NCBI RefSeq assembly: GCF_004342915.1
Contig: NZ_SLWL01000007.1
Location: 1 to 64,000, forward strand
From: Camelimonas lactis
GTDB lineage: Bacteria > Pseudomonadota > Alphaproteobacteria > Rhizobiales > Beijerinckiaceae
Reading direction: 5' to 3'
DNA: 64,000 nt
Shown: in pieces, positions 8,576 to 17,204 of the stretch
Layout: the number at the start of each line of letters is the position of its first letter
Position numbering within the stretch: position 1 is the first letter of the stretch
The notes under the pieces: generated by a model
What the model saw: only the letters and a program-made list of their open reading frames with translations
Databases searched by the model: none
What the model was told of the DNA's origin: nothing
Translations under genes and position numbers: made by a program

Positions 8576-9700
8576 ATGGCGCGCACCTGGAAGATCAACG
8601 GGCGTTTTCTGGGACAGCCCCTGACCGGGGTCCAGCGTTACGCCACAGAGATACTGGCGGCCATGGACCGCCTGATCCAGCAACGCCACCCACTGACGGA
8701 AGACCTGGCCATCGAGATCATCGCGCCAGAGGGCGGCGGCGACGCGGCGCAGGACCGCTTTCCGCATATCCCGCTCCGGCGCGCCGGTCCCGGTTCAGGG
8801 CATCTTTGGGAGCAGACCGTGCTGCCCGGCCAGGCGCGCGACGCCGGCCTGCTTTGCCTGTGCAATACGGCGCCGCTGCTGCACCCCCGCACCCTGCTCT
8901 GTATTCATGACCTGAACACCCGGCTGTTTCCGCAGAGTTACTCCCTGCCCTACCGGCTCTATCACCGCCATGTCACGCCCCTCGCGGCGCGGCGGGCGGC
9001 GGGTCTTGTCACCGTCTCGCACTATTCAGCCAGCCAGATCGTTGCCTTTGGCCTCGCGCCGGCCGGACGCATCACGGTGATTCCCAACGGCCACGAGCAC
9101 GCGCTGCGCTGGACGGCGCGCCACTCCGACGCGACGCGCAAGGCGGCCGGCGCCGACACCATTGTCGTCATCGGCAGTCCGGCGCCGCACAAGAACGTGG
9201 GCATGCTGCTGGCGCTGGCGCCGCGCCTCGACGCCTTTGGCTTCAGGATCGCCCTTGTGGGCTCCCTCGACACGCGGGTGTTCCAGAGCGACGGCGCGGC
9301 GGCGAGCGCCGGCAATGTCCTGGCGCTCGGGCGACTGACCGACAACCAGATGGCGGCGTTGACCGGCAGTTCGCTCTGCCTCGCGTTTCCGTCCTTTACG
9401 GAAGGGTTCGGCCTGCCGCCGCTCGAAGCCATGGCGCTCGGCTGCCCGGTGGTCGCCTCGGATCGCGCCAGCATGCCGGAGATCTGCGGCGACGCCGTGC
9501 TGTATGCCGATCCCGGGCAACCGGAGGCGTGGCTGGAAGCGTTCCGCGCCCTGCGCGCCGATCCTGGCCTGCGCTTCAAGCTGACGGCCATGGGCAAGGC
9601 GCGGGCGGCCCTGTTCAGCTGGACGGACTCGGCGCTCGCGTGGCTTGAACTGATGGCGAAGCTGGATGGAGCGGCGCCGCAGGAGCCACCCATGGTTTGA
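8576..9700 (+). CDS. Glycosyltransferase, GT4-type
   Basis: This 374-residue GT4-type glycosyltransferase shows the same layout as its divergent paralog: an N-terminal acceptor domain starting WKINGRFL, then VIGSPAPHKNVGML and the donor-binding EGFGLPPLEAMALGCPVVAS segment. It probably adds a sugar to the exopolysaccharide repeat unit at the cytoplasmic membrane face. The ATG at 8576 begins the stretch shared with the paralog; a TTG at 8495 would add 27 residues without conservation. It is convergent with the next glycosyltransferase at 9769. Donor and linkage cannot be predicted from sequence alone. Confidence 0.87.
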   Translation: MARTWKINGRFLGQPLTGVQRYATEILAAMDRLIQQRHPLTEDLAIEIIAPEGGGDAAQDRFPHIPLRRAGPGSGHLWEQTVLPGQARDAGLLCLCNTAPLLHPRTLLCIHDLNTRLFPQSYSLPYRLYHRHVTPLAARRAAGLVTVSHYSASQIVAFGLAPAGRITVIPNGHEHALRWTARHSDATRKAAGADTIVVIGSPAPHKNVGMLLALAPRLDAFGFRIALVGSLDTRVFQSDGAAASAGNVLALGRLTDNQMAALTGSSLCLAFPSFTEGFGLPPLEAMALGCPVVASDRASMPEICGDAVLYADPGQPEAWLEAFRALRADPGLRFKLTAMGKARAALFSWTDSALAWLELMAKLDGAAPQEPPMV

Positions 9701-9768
9701 GAGGGGCGCGCGGGCGGCGTGGATCTGGATCAGATTACCGCCGCTGCGGCGGCGGCGCGGCCCGGGCG

Positions 9769-11037
9769 CTAGCGCGCGCCATGCGTCGTGCTTCTGGCCG
9801 CATCCTCCGCCATGGCGAACGCCCTGCGGATTCCCGCCTGGAAACGCGCCACCGAAAAGCGGTCGGCGTTCTCCCGGCAGGCGCCGGGCGTGAAGCGGCC
9901 GCGATCCGTTTCAAAGGCTTCAACCGCGCCAATCACCGCCGTTTCCTCCTGGCGGCTGAACAACAGACCCGTCGGATCGCCGGTGTCTTCCGGCGAACGC
10001 ACAATGTCGACGGCGCCGCCGCGCCCGAAGGCGATCAGCGGCGTGCCGAGCAGTTGCGCCTCGGCCAGGGCAATGCCGAAATCCTCGCAGCCGCCAAACA
10101 CCAGCGCCCGCGCCCGCGCCACCGTACGGAAATAGTCGTCGCGCGGCAGAAAGCCGGTGAAAACCACATTGGGACCGGCGAGATCGCGCAGGGCTTTGGC
10201 CTGCTGCCCCTCGCCCACCACCAGCAGGCGACGACGCGGCATGGCGTTGAAGGCGCGAATGACGAGGTCGGTGCGTTTGTAGGGCGCCATGAACGAGGCG
10301 GTGACGTAATAGTCGTCTTTTTCCGCGCTCCAGGCATCCTCCGGGGCGCTCACCGGCGGAAACACCACCTCCGCGTCGCGGCCGTATATCCGGCGGATGC
10401 GGGCGCCGACGTAGCTGGAGTTGGCGGCCATCACGTCCGGTCCCCACGCGGTGCGCGTATCCCAGTTGCGCAGGCGGTGCATCAGAACCCGGTAAAGCAG
10501 CCCCTTCGGACCATTGCCCAGCCGCAATTGCTCCAGATAGGAAAACTGCTCATCCCAGGCGTAGCGCACGGGGCTGTGCACGTAGCACAGATGCGGCTGG
10601 TCCGGCCTGGTGATGACGCCGCGCGCGAAGGCGGCGGATGAGGAAATCACCGCGTCATGGCCCGTCACGTCGAACTGCTCCATCAGCAGGGGGCAGAGCG
10701 GAAACAGGTGGCGGTAATATTTGCGCACGCCCGGCCAGCGGTTGGCGTGCGAGGTGTGAAAGCGGACGCCGCCGAAATGCGCCGTCCGGGTGTCGCTGTC
10801 CAGAAAATCGAACAGGGTGTACAGGTCGCGGGCGCCGAAGGTCCGGCCAAGCTCCGCCAAAACGCGCTCTCCGCCCCGGAACGACGGGCACCAGTCATGA
10901 ACGAGCGCGATCGACTGGTCGGCAGGGAGCCCCCGGTGCGGCCGCCAGCCCGCCGCGCGCCACGCCTGAATGACGCCCAGATTGTCGTTTCCAGGTTGCG
11001 CGGCCGTCGCCGTCGCCGGCATGGGAATCAAGGTCAT
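9769..11037 (-). CDS. Glycosyltransferase, GT4-type
   Basis: This 422-residue protein is a GT4-type transferase. Features in order are ALVHDWCPSFRGGERVL (acceptor-domain loop typical of the group), LCYVHSPVRYAWDEQFSYL, VVGEGQQAKALRDLAGPNVVFTGFLP and GCEDFGIALAEAQLLGTPLIAF, which holds the E-x7-E donor-binding element. Proteins with HSPxRYxW motifs are widespread in exopolysaccharide and O-antigen clusters. The ATG at 11037 begins MTLIPMP; an upstream in-frame start would add 24 unconserved residues. The C-terminus ends in a basic, Ala-rich tail. Its position beside the ExoF and ExoP genes supports a role in exopolysaccharide assembly. Confidence 0.87.
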   Translation of the reverse strand: MTLIPMPATATAAQPGNDNLGVIQAWRAAGWRPHRGLPADQSIALVHDWCPSFRGGERVLAELGRTFGARDLYTLFDFLDSDTRTAHFGGVRFHTSHANRWPGVRKYYRHLFPLCPLLMEQFDVTGHDAVISSSAAFARGVITRPDQPHLCYVHSPVRYAWDEQFSYLEQLRLGNGPKGLLYRVLMHRLRNWDTRTAWGPDVMAANSSYVGARIRRIYGRDAEVVFPPVSAPEDAWSAEKDDYYVTASFMAPYKRTDLVIRAFNAMPRRRLLVVGEGQQAKALRDLAGPNVVFTGFLPRDDYFRTVARARALVFGGCEDFGIALAEAQLLGTPLIAFGRGGAVDIVRSPEDTGDPTGLLFSRQEETAVIGAVEAFETDRGRFTPGACRENADRFSVARFQAGIRRAFAMAEDAARSTTHGAR

Positions 11038-11651
11038 GAACGCCTGCCCGGTCTGATCGCCAGATTGGAGGGCCAGCCGAAGGGACCATGACGTCCGGTT
11101 CCGGTGCAACCGATCCCGGACGCCCTGCGGACCCCCGGCGGTCCGGCCCGGGCGCGCAGCCCTGGCTCCCGAACTATCGGGATGACCGCGCTTCGCCCAA
11201 ACTCATCCAAAAGCAGGGCGTGCTTTCCCCGGTTACGACTTTTGCGCCCGGCCCGCGCCGGTTGGCGCATCGGCGGGACCCATTTCGGTACTGGGTCTGG
11301 CGGGCGCCCGTGCGCAATTTGGGAGCAATCCGGGCGTCCGCGCCGCCGGCGTTACGCCGGAGCGACCTTCGGGAGATCACGGCTCCTGAACGCGCTCCAG
11401 GCGGCGGGGGGCGCGGCGCGGCCGTCCGGAGGCTCCAGACCGGATTCGCACATGCTGGTTATAATCGCCGCCGCCACCATCAACCGACCGGGAGCCGCCG
11501 CCACGCGGTTGCGGCGCGTCTTGCGCCGGATGGCGCGGGGCCGGCTTGATTATCCAGCGCATCGGCGGCGTCTGCCTGGCCAGAGCGTCCTTGCGGCGCC
11601 TGCCCGGGGCGGCGGGGCGAAAACCGGAAATATTCTCCAGCTTCGGGACAT
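11038..11651. other. Divergent gene-free region before the export gene
   Basis: These 614 bases lie between the divergent glycosyltransferase and ExoF-type gene. I recognise no coding sequence. A small perfect inverted repeat, CCGGCG/CGCCGG around TTA, is at 11346-11360. The somewhat AT-richer stretch around 11625-11655 directly before the ExoF start may contain its promoter, but no convincing -35/-10 pair is visible. Confidence 0.4.
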
Positions 11652-12989
11652 ATGCTCATGAAACGGCGCGCCATCTGCTCCACCCTGGCGATCGCCGGCC
11701 TGCTTCAGGCCACGGCGCTAGCCGCCTCGCCCGCCCGCGCCTCCGACTATCTGCTGGGGCCGCAGGATCGCCTGCGGGTGAAGGTCTACGAATGGCGTCC
11801 GGCCCAGGACAAGATTGTCGAATGGGAAGGGCTGAACGACGAGTTCATCGTCGGCGCCAACGGCAAGGTGTCCCTGCCGCTGGTCGGCGAGATTGATGCC
11901 GGCGGTCTGACGCCGTCGGCCGTGGCCAACGCGGTCGGCGAGGCGCTCCGCAGCCGCATGCAGCTGGTGCAAAAACCGGACACCACCGTCGAGGTGGTGC
12001 AATACCGGCCGTTTTACATTACCGGCGACGTCATGAAGCCGGGCGAGTTTCCGTTCCGGCCAGGCCTCACGGTCATTCAGGCGCTCGCCATCGCCGGCGG
12101 CGAGGTGCGCTCCATCGACTTCAACGCCCGCCAGCGTGAAGCCATCGCCGCGCGTGGCGAACTCGAAAGCCTCGCCCTGTCGCGCACGGCGTTGCTGATG
12201 CGCCAGGCCAGGCTGAAAGCCGAAGCCGCCAACGCCGACTCCTTCGCCATGCCGCCGGAGTTGACCCGCGAGGGGCCGCGAGCACGCGACGCCTTTGAGC
12301 AGGAAACCCTGATCTTCACCACCCGGCGCGACGCGTTCCGCACGCAGATGAACGCCCTGAAGAGCCTGAAGGCCTTCCTGGACAAGGAAGGGGAATCCCT
12401 CGGCGGACAGCTCGACACGGAGGCCAGGCAGAGCGCGCTCGTGCAGAAGGAACTGGACGGCGTCGCCAGCCTTGTCGGCAAGGGGCTCGCCGCGGCGCCG
12501 CGCCAGTTCGCCCTGGAGCGCACCATGGCGCAGTTGCAGGGCGACAGGCTGCGCCTTGAAACCAGCATCCTGCGCGCCAAACAGGAGGCGTCGCGGGCGG
12601 AGATCAGCCTGGTCGAGTTGCAGAGCAAACGCGAAGGCGAAATCGCCGTTGAACTGCGGGAGACGGACCAGCGCCTGCGGGAGCTGGCGAACCGCCGCGC
12701 CATCAACGAGGATCTGCTGCAGGAGGCGATGAACGCCGGCGCCAGCGGCGCCCGCCGCGACGCCATGCGGCAGGGTTTGACCTTCACCGTCGTCCGCGCC
12801 GCAGCGCCGGGGGAGGCAATCACCGCCACCGAGAGCACGCCTGTCGGCCCGGGCGACATGGTCAAGGTCACCCTGCCGCCGCCCCCGCCGCGCGAGGCGG
12901 CCGCCGAAACGATCGCGTCGGGAAGCCCCTCCGCCGCGCCGGCGAAGGCGGCGAACCGCGCCGAACGGGGAGCCGTGGCGCTCAACTGA
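11652..12989 (+). CDS. ExoF-type polysaccharide export protein
   Basis: This 445-residue protein is an outer-membrane/periplasmic polysaccharide export component of the Wza/ExoF kind. It has a signal peptide (residues 1 to about 31, ending SPARA), then a Poly_export domain starting DYLLGPQDRLRVKVYEW, then an SLBB-like segment around YITGDVMKPGEFPFRPG, and a long helical, probably coiled-coil, region from about 170 to 360. That long helical extension is a feature of rhizobial ExoF-like proteins as opposed to classical Wza lipoproteins, and no lipobox Cys is seen. The C-terminus is Ala/Pro-rich. ATG codons at 11652 and 11658 are both possible starts. It pairs functionally with the ExoP-type protein encoded convergently at 13472. 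Confidence 0.88.
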   Translation: MLMKRRAICSTLAIAGLLQATALAASPARASDYLLGPQDRLRVKVYEWRPAQDKIVEWEGLNDEFIVGANGKVSLPLVGEIDAGGLTPSAVANAVGEALRSRMQLVQKPDTTVEVVQYRPFYITGDVMKPGEFPFRPGLTVIQALAIAGGEVRSIDFNARQREAIAARGELESLALSRTALLMRQARLKAEAANADSFAMPPELTREGPRARDAFEQETLIFTTRRDAFRTQMNALKSLKAFLDKEGESLGGQLDTEARQSALVQKELDGVASLVGKGLAAAPRQFALERTMAQLQGDRLRLETSILRAKQEASRAEISLVELQSKREGEIAVELRETDQRLRELANRRAINEDLLQEAMNAGASGARRDAMRQGLTFTVVRAAAPGEAITATESTPVGPGDMVKVTLPPPPPREAAAETIASGSPSAAPAKAANRAERGAVALN

Positions 12990-13310
12990 GGGCCGCCGCG
13001 CGCTCCCACGAGCGGGGCCCGCCCTCCACCTGAAACGGACGCCGCCCTGCCTGTTCCGGCCGGGCGGCGGGCACGTTTCCCAATTCCCGTCTTGCGCGCC
13101 TCCCATCTTGCGCGCCCCCGTCTTGCGGGCCACGGACCAGGCGGATCCGCCGGCCAGCGCCTTTCTTCACGCGCGAACCTCCTGGGCAGGGCCCGCGCCG
13201 TCGCGCGAACGCGCGGGCCGGATCAGCGTGGCGCAGCAAGGATGCGTTGATCCTGAAAGCCCCCGCGCCATCGCGTCATCCCCGGACAGTAATCACACCG
13301 CCCTGAAAGA

Positions 13311-13337
13311 CAGCCGATGAGGTCGCCTCATCTGCTG
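13311..13337. terminator. Hairpin in the exoF-exoP type intergenic region
   Basis: GATGAGG at 13316-13322 pairs with CCTCATC at 13326-13332 around a 3-base loop, and after one mismatch CAGC (13311-13314) pairs with GCTG (13334-13337). No T-run follows on either strand. It could act as a transcription barrier between convergent genes. Confidence 0.4.
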
Positions 13338-13401
13338 GCGGGCGTCACGGATGGTTCCGGTCGCATGCTGGACGCCGGTGGGACAGCGCCGGAAGCGACG
13401 C

Positions 13402-13433
13402 GGCTCCAGGCGCCGGATCTGGCGCCTGGAGCC
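13402..13433. terminator. Perfect 13-bp hairpin before the ExoP-type stop
   Basis: GGCTCCAGGCGCC at 13402-13414 is exactly repeated in inverted form at 13421-13433, with a 6-base loop. It is one of the longest perfect stems seen in the window. It lies 39 bases beyond the stop codon of the ExoP-type gene and may be a bidirectional terminator, although it lacks a T-run. Confidence 0.5.
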
Positions 13434-13471
13434 GGGCCGGCCTCTGGGCCTTGAGGTCTGGACCTGCTGCC

Positions 13472-15331
13472 TCAGGCGGCCGCCTTGTTGAGTATCGAAC
13501 CGATGATCCGCCCCCCGGCCTCTCGCAGCTCCGCCGCCGCGTTCGCCGCCACGTCAGCCGGCGTACGGCCCCATTGCACCACCATCAGCAGGCCGCTGAG
13601 CAGCGGGGCGACAGCCATGGCGCCGGGGCTTTCCTCCGTCGACGGCAGGTCGATGATCACCAGATCATGCCCCGCGAGGGCTTCTTCCAGGCAGCGCCCC
13701 ATGGCCCCCGAGCCAAGCAGGGCGTCGAACGTGGCGCTGGCGCTCGTCTCGGCCGGCAACAGCGACACGCCCGAATGGGGGGCCGTGACCACGCTGTCCC
13801 GTACATGGGCCCGCCCCAGCAGCACATGGGCGAGGCCCGGGCTATTGTCGTTGAAGCCCGCGGCGCGGCTGATCGAACCCCGCCGGAAATCCGCGTCGAT
13901 CAGCAGGATGCGGAAACCGGAGCCGGCCAGCAGGCAGGCCAGATTGCTCGCGATCGTGCTCTTGCCCTCGCCGCGCCGGGCCGAGGTCACGCCAATGATG
14001 CGGACGTTCTCATGCCGCTCCAGCGTCGCCATCATGGTCATGACGTTGGCCATCGATTGCTGGAACGGATCAGGTCTGACAAAGTCCCATTTGCGAAACA
14101 GGGTGATCGCCTGCGAACGCCGGCGGCTGATCAGCCGCAGCAGCAGGAAGCGCAGGCGCGCGCGCCAGCTCCGCCCCGCCAGCCAGCCCCGGCGCAGCGC
14201 CGGTCGCCACAGCATCGGCAGCAGGCCAAGGCAGGGGGCCAGCAACGCATCGCGCGCCGCCGTCGCCGTCCGCAGGCTTGCATCGAGGTTCCAGTGCAAC
14301 ACCGCCGCGCCCGTTCCGCCCAGCAGGCCGACGAGCATGCCCAGCGCCATGATCAGCCTGGTGCGCGGATGGCTCTTGCCCAGCGGTTTGGTGGCGGGCG
14401 ACAGCATGCGCGTCTCGATCAGCGGATTTGACTGACGCTGCACCGCCTCCGCATAGCCCTGGAGGGCGGTTTCATAGATCTTCCGGTAGGACTGGGCCGT
14501 CGTCTCCAGTTCTTCCAGGGTATTGCGGTCAAACCGCACGTTTTGATCGCCGCGCGCGTCGCTGGGGCCGGGAGCGCCTTGCGCGGGGTTCTGCGCCTGC
14601 GGCTGGCGCCGGTAAATGCGATAGTCACGACCGGCCTTGAACTCCTGCAGCGCCAGCGCCGCCTCGTTCATGTTCTGGCGCAGCTGGGCGACGCGCCGCT
14701 CCAGCCATTCGGAGCCGACGCGCGCCGCCGCCGTGCGCGCATCCCGGGCGTCGTCCACATAGGCCTCGGCCACCGCATTGGCGATTTTCGCCGCGAGCGC
14801 CGGATCAGGGGCTGTGAAGGCGACATCTATAACATAAGACAGGCCCTGACGCCGGACATCCAGCTTCGGCGCGAACATGCCGATCACCACCTGGGTTGCA
14901 ACCGTGGGCGATTCAATGTCCCGGACAGCGCGGGCGAACATCGGCTCCTTCGTCAGATTGAGCCGGTTGATGACAAGCTCGGCGATACGGTCCGAGCGCA
15001 TCACCGCCATCTGGCTCTCCACCTGCGCCGCCTCGACGCCGCCCGACTGCTCCCGCGCTTCCTCACGGGAAAGCTGCACGGCCTTTGGATCGATCACCAG
15101 CTGGGCGGTCGCGGTATAGGCAGCGGGCGTCATCAGCGCCCAGACGGCGCCGATGACCAGCCCCGCCAGCGTCGCCCCGCCAACAAGCGGCCCATAGCGA
15201 CGCAACAGGGCGCCGATATCGCGCAAGTCCAGAAATTCACGCCGGCCAGGCGCGCGCGCCTGTTCCCGATCACCAGCTTCCGGGACAACTGCGGGAATGT
15301 TTCTGCGGTCTGCGGCCATGACATTGTCCAT
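13472..15331 (-). CDS. ExoP-type Wzz/BY-kinase, chain-length control
   Basis: This roughly 619-residue inner-membrane protein joins a Wzz chain-length domain to a cytoplasmic tyrosine-kinase (BY-kinase) domain. Two membrane helices are visible: one near the N-terminus (LVGGATLAGLVIGAVWAL) and one before the kinase (LIMALGMLVGLLGGTGAAVL); a periplasmic helical region lies between them. The kinase part has Walker A SARRGEGKST, Walker A' LLIDADFRRG and Walker B LVIIDLPS. The C-terminus ends SILNKAAA without the Tyr-rich tail that BY-kinases usually autophosphorylate. It should act with the ExoF-type protein in polymerisation and export. The start is uncertain: ATG at 15331 or 15319, or a TTG at 15406; none has a strong ribosome binding site. 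Confidence 0.87.
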   Translation of the reverse strand: MDNVMAADRRNIPAVVPEAGDREQARAPGRREFLDLRDIGALLRRYGPLVGGATLAGLVIGAVWALMTPAAYTATAQLVIDPKAVQLSREEAREQSGGVEAAQVESQMAVMRSDRIAELVINRLNLTKEPMFARAVRDIESPTVATQVVIGMFAPKLDVRRQGLSYVIDVAFTAPDPALAAKIANAVAEAYVDDARDARTAAARVGSEWLERRVAQLRQNMNEAALALQEFKAGRDYRIYRRQPQAQNPAQGAPGPSDARGDQNVRFDRNTLEELETTAQSYRKIYETALQGYAEAVQRQSNPLIETRMLSPATKPLGKSHPRTRLIMALGMLVGLLGGTGAAVLHWNLDASLRTATAARDALLAPCLGLLPMLWRPALRRGWLAGRSWRARLRFLLLRLISRRRSQAITLFRKWDFVRPDPFQQSMANVMTMMATLERHENVRIIGVTSARRGEGKSTIASNLACLLAGSGFRILLIDADFRRGSISRAAGFNDNSPGLAHVLLGRAHVRDSVVTAPHSGVSLLPAETSASATFDALLGSGAMGRCLEEALAGHDLVIIDLPSTEESPGAMAVAPLLSGLLMVVQWGRTPADVAANAAAELREAGGRIIGSILNKAAA

Positions 15332-15838
15332 CACCCATATGCGTGATCCCGTCACGGCTGGCGTGGGTGAGCCAGCCCCTCCGACCAGGTCAATCGGCGC
15401 CGACAAATTCTAGGTTCACCCCATGCCAGGCCAAACACGCCCAAATGAGGTAAGCGGCGCCGCAACCGGGCGCCCGGCCAGCCGCCAACGCCTTTCAACA
15501 CGCCGGAAAAGCCGGCCGGCGGCGGCGTGACGCGGGCCAGGCGCGGCGCCGTGGGGCGGCGCGGACGATTTTTGATGAGGCCGCGCCCCTGCGGGACTGG
15601 TCGAACGGATAGGACCGCCTGACCATTTTGGCGCGGTGACTTCGCCCACCGGGCCATCGAACATGGCGGAAGGGCGTCCGCGCCGCCGCAGGCCCCGCCA
15701 CCACACCGATGAATCAGAGGCCTGTCAGGAGGCGTGCATGTCCTGTGTCCTGCCCAAGCGCGCCGCCCGGCGTGACCTGCAACTGACGGCGGCCAGGCGC
15801 GCGCGCCGTCCTTCCGGCGCGTCCACTGGAGCAATCCG
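15332..15838. other. Divergent intergenic region between ExoP-type gene and regulator
   Basis: About 500 bases without recognised coding potential lie between the divergent ExoP-type and LuxR-type genes. The region must contain both promoters. A GGAG at 15828-15831 is the ribosome binding site of the regulator. I see no clear operator. Confidence 0.4.
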
Positions 15839-16564
15839 ATGATGTCCCATGGCGTCCGGGGAACCGCAGACCGGCCTGGCGCCAATGGCGCGGCGATGGA
15901 CGACAGGACCCCAGGCGATGGCGTCACGGTGCTGATCGAACCCCGGACGCTGGTGCGCGAGTGCATCGCCCTGTCCCTGACAGCGCTCGATCCCGCCTCC
16001 CCCATGGAGACCTTCCCGGACATCGCCGCCTGGGCGCGGGACGGCGATCCACTGGCGACCACCCTGATGCTGTTTTGCGGCTCCGCCCACGGGTCGCTGT
16101 CGGACCAGTTGTCGCCCCACATATCCGCGGCCCGCGAAATCGTACCCGACCTGGCGTTCGCGGTGTTCGCCGCCCAGGACGATCCCCTGCAAGCCAGCGA
16201 GGCCATCCGGCTCGGGGCGCGTGGTTACCTTTCGCCAGGCGTTTCCCTTGAAGTGACGGTGCATGCGCTCAAGCTCATTCGCGCCGGCGGCATCTATGTG
16301 CCCGCGAACCTTTTGGGCGCCGGGCGGCCCCACGATGGCGCCGGCCCCTCGGACCAGCAACTGCTCAACCTGTTCTCGCCACGGGAACTGGAGGTGGCGC
16401 GCGCCATGCGCAAGGGCCAGCCGAACAAGGTCATTGCGGTTGAGCTGAACATGAGCGAAAGCACCGTCAAGGTTCATGTCCGGAACATCATCAAGAAGCT
16501 CAAGGTCAAAAACCGGACAGAAGTGGCGTTTCGCACGCAGGGACTGTTTCTTGACGGCGCGTGA
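15839..16564 (+). CDS. LuxR-type regulator with pseudo-receiver domain
   Basis: This 241-residue protein has an N-terminal receiver-like domain (about residues 28-145) and a C-terminal LuxR/NarL-type helix-turn-helix (about 175-235; LFSPRELEVARAMRKG and NMSESTVKVHVRNIIKKL). It should bind DNA as a dimer and control transcription. The receiver lacks the phosphorylation residues: the acidic pair at the end of strand 1 is reduced to LIEPR, the acceptor Asp position reads LMLFCGS, and the usual Lys after strand 5 is replaced in GYLSPG. Regulation by phosphorylation is thus unlikely. A paralog with the same losses is at 18194-19003. It overlaps the next gene by 4 bases (GTGA), so the two are translationally coupled. 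Its position suggests control of exopolysaccharide genes. Confidence 0.85.
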   Translation: MMSHGVRGTADRPGANGAAMDDRTPGDGVTVLIEPRTLVRECIALSLTALDPASPMETFPDIAAWARDGDPLATTLMLFCGSAHGSLSDQLSPHISAAREIVPDLAFAVFAAQDDPLQASEAIRLGARGYLSPGVSLEVTVHALKLIRAGGIYVPANLLGAGRPHDGAGPSDQQLLNLFSPRELEVARAMRKGQPNKVIAVELNMSESTVKVHVRNIIKKLKVKNRTEVAFRTQGLFLDGA

Positions 16565-17082
16565 CCACGTCATTCACCGTCATGGGAGCGTTTGGCCATG
16601 GGCATCATCCCGCACGCAATGAAGCGGATCGTTCCTTGACTGAAATCGACAGACCTCGCGCCGCGCCCCTTCCCCTGCGCGAGGCCACAGGCGGCGACGG
16701 GCGCGCGCAGGCGTCCATCCGCCACGTCGCCCGCGCCGGCGGCGCGCTGGCGGTTTGCCTCATTGTCTGGCTGTCGCTGATCCCCGGCGCGATGCAAACC
16801 CGCACGCCGCTGCCGAAACAGGGGGAGCATTTCCTTGCGTACCTGCTGACCGCGGCGTGTATCGCGCTGGCTCTGGGCCGCCGGCGATCACGCCTGTACG
16901 CGGCGGGCGCCCTCATGGCGCTGGCGGGCGCGCTGGAGATTGGTCAGGCGCTTGTTCCAGGACGCACGCCGGGCCTGGGGGATTTTCTGGCGAGTTGCCT
17001 CGGCTCCTGGGCCGGCGTTGGTCTGGCGAGCCTGACCATTGCGCTGTTGCAACGCTTCTCCGGGACAACGGACAGGCAATGA
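16561..17082 (+). CDS. VanZ-like membrane protein
   Basis: This 173-residue protein carries a VanZ-like membrane domain from about residue 55, with roughly four membrane helices (AVCLIVWLSLIPG, FLAYLLTAACIALAL, AGALMALAGALEI and VGLASLTIALL). Diagnostic positions are PKQGEHFLAYL and the segment EIGQALVPGRTPGLGDFLAS. VanZ-like proteins are common in exopolysaccharide and exosortase loci, but their biochemical role is not settled. The first 50 residues are polar and not recognised. The GTG start at 16561 overlaps the stop of the regulator gene, which indicates co-expression with it. Confidence 0.78.
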   Translation: MTTSFTVMGAFGHGHHPARNEADRSLTEIDRPRAAPLPLREATGGDGRAQASIRHVARAGGALAVCLIVWLSLIPGAMQTRTPLPKQGEHFLAYLLTAACIALALGRRRSRLYAAGALMALAGALEIGQALVPGRTPGLGDFLASCLGSWAGVGLASLTIALLQRFSGTTDRQ

Positions 17083-17204
17083 CCCCGCGCTTCGCGCCAT
17101 ATCGCCAGTTTCCTCGCGACGGCCGGCGGAGCGCTGGTCCCGGCTTCCCTGATTTCTGGTTCGGGTGAAGCCGGCGGCCGGTCCCTCACCGCGGGTCCAT
17201 GACC

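Larger units (their letters stand above)
12990..13471. other. Convergent intergenic region with two strong hairpins
   Basis: These 482 bases separate the 3' ends of the ExoF-type and ExoP-type genes. No coding sequence is recognised. The region holds two strong inverted repeats at 13311-13337 and 13402-13433 that are annotated separately and may stop transcription from both sides. Confidence 0.5.

Noticed and set aside
7158-8624. Plus-strand open frame of 488 codons
   Set aside because: It lies antisense to a GT4 gene with full motifs and shows only low-complexity Arg/Gln/His-rich sequence.
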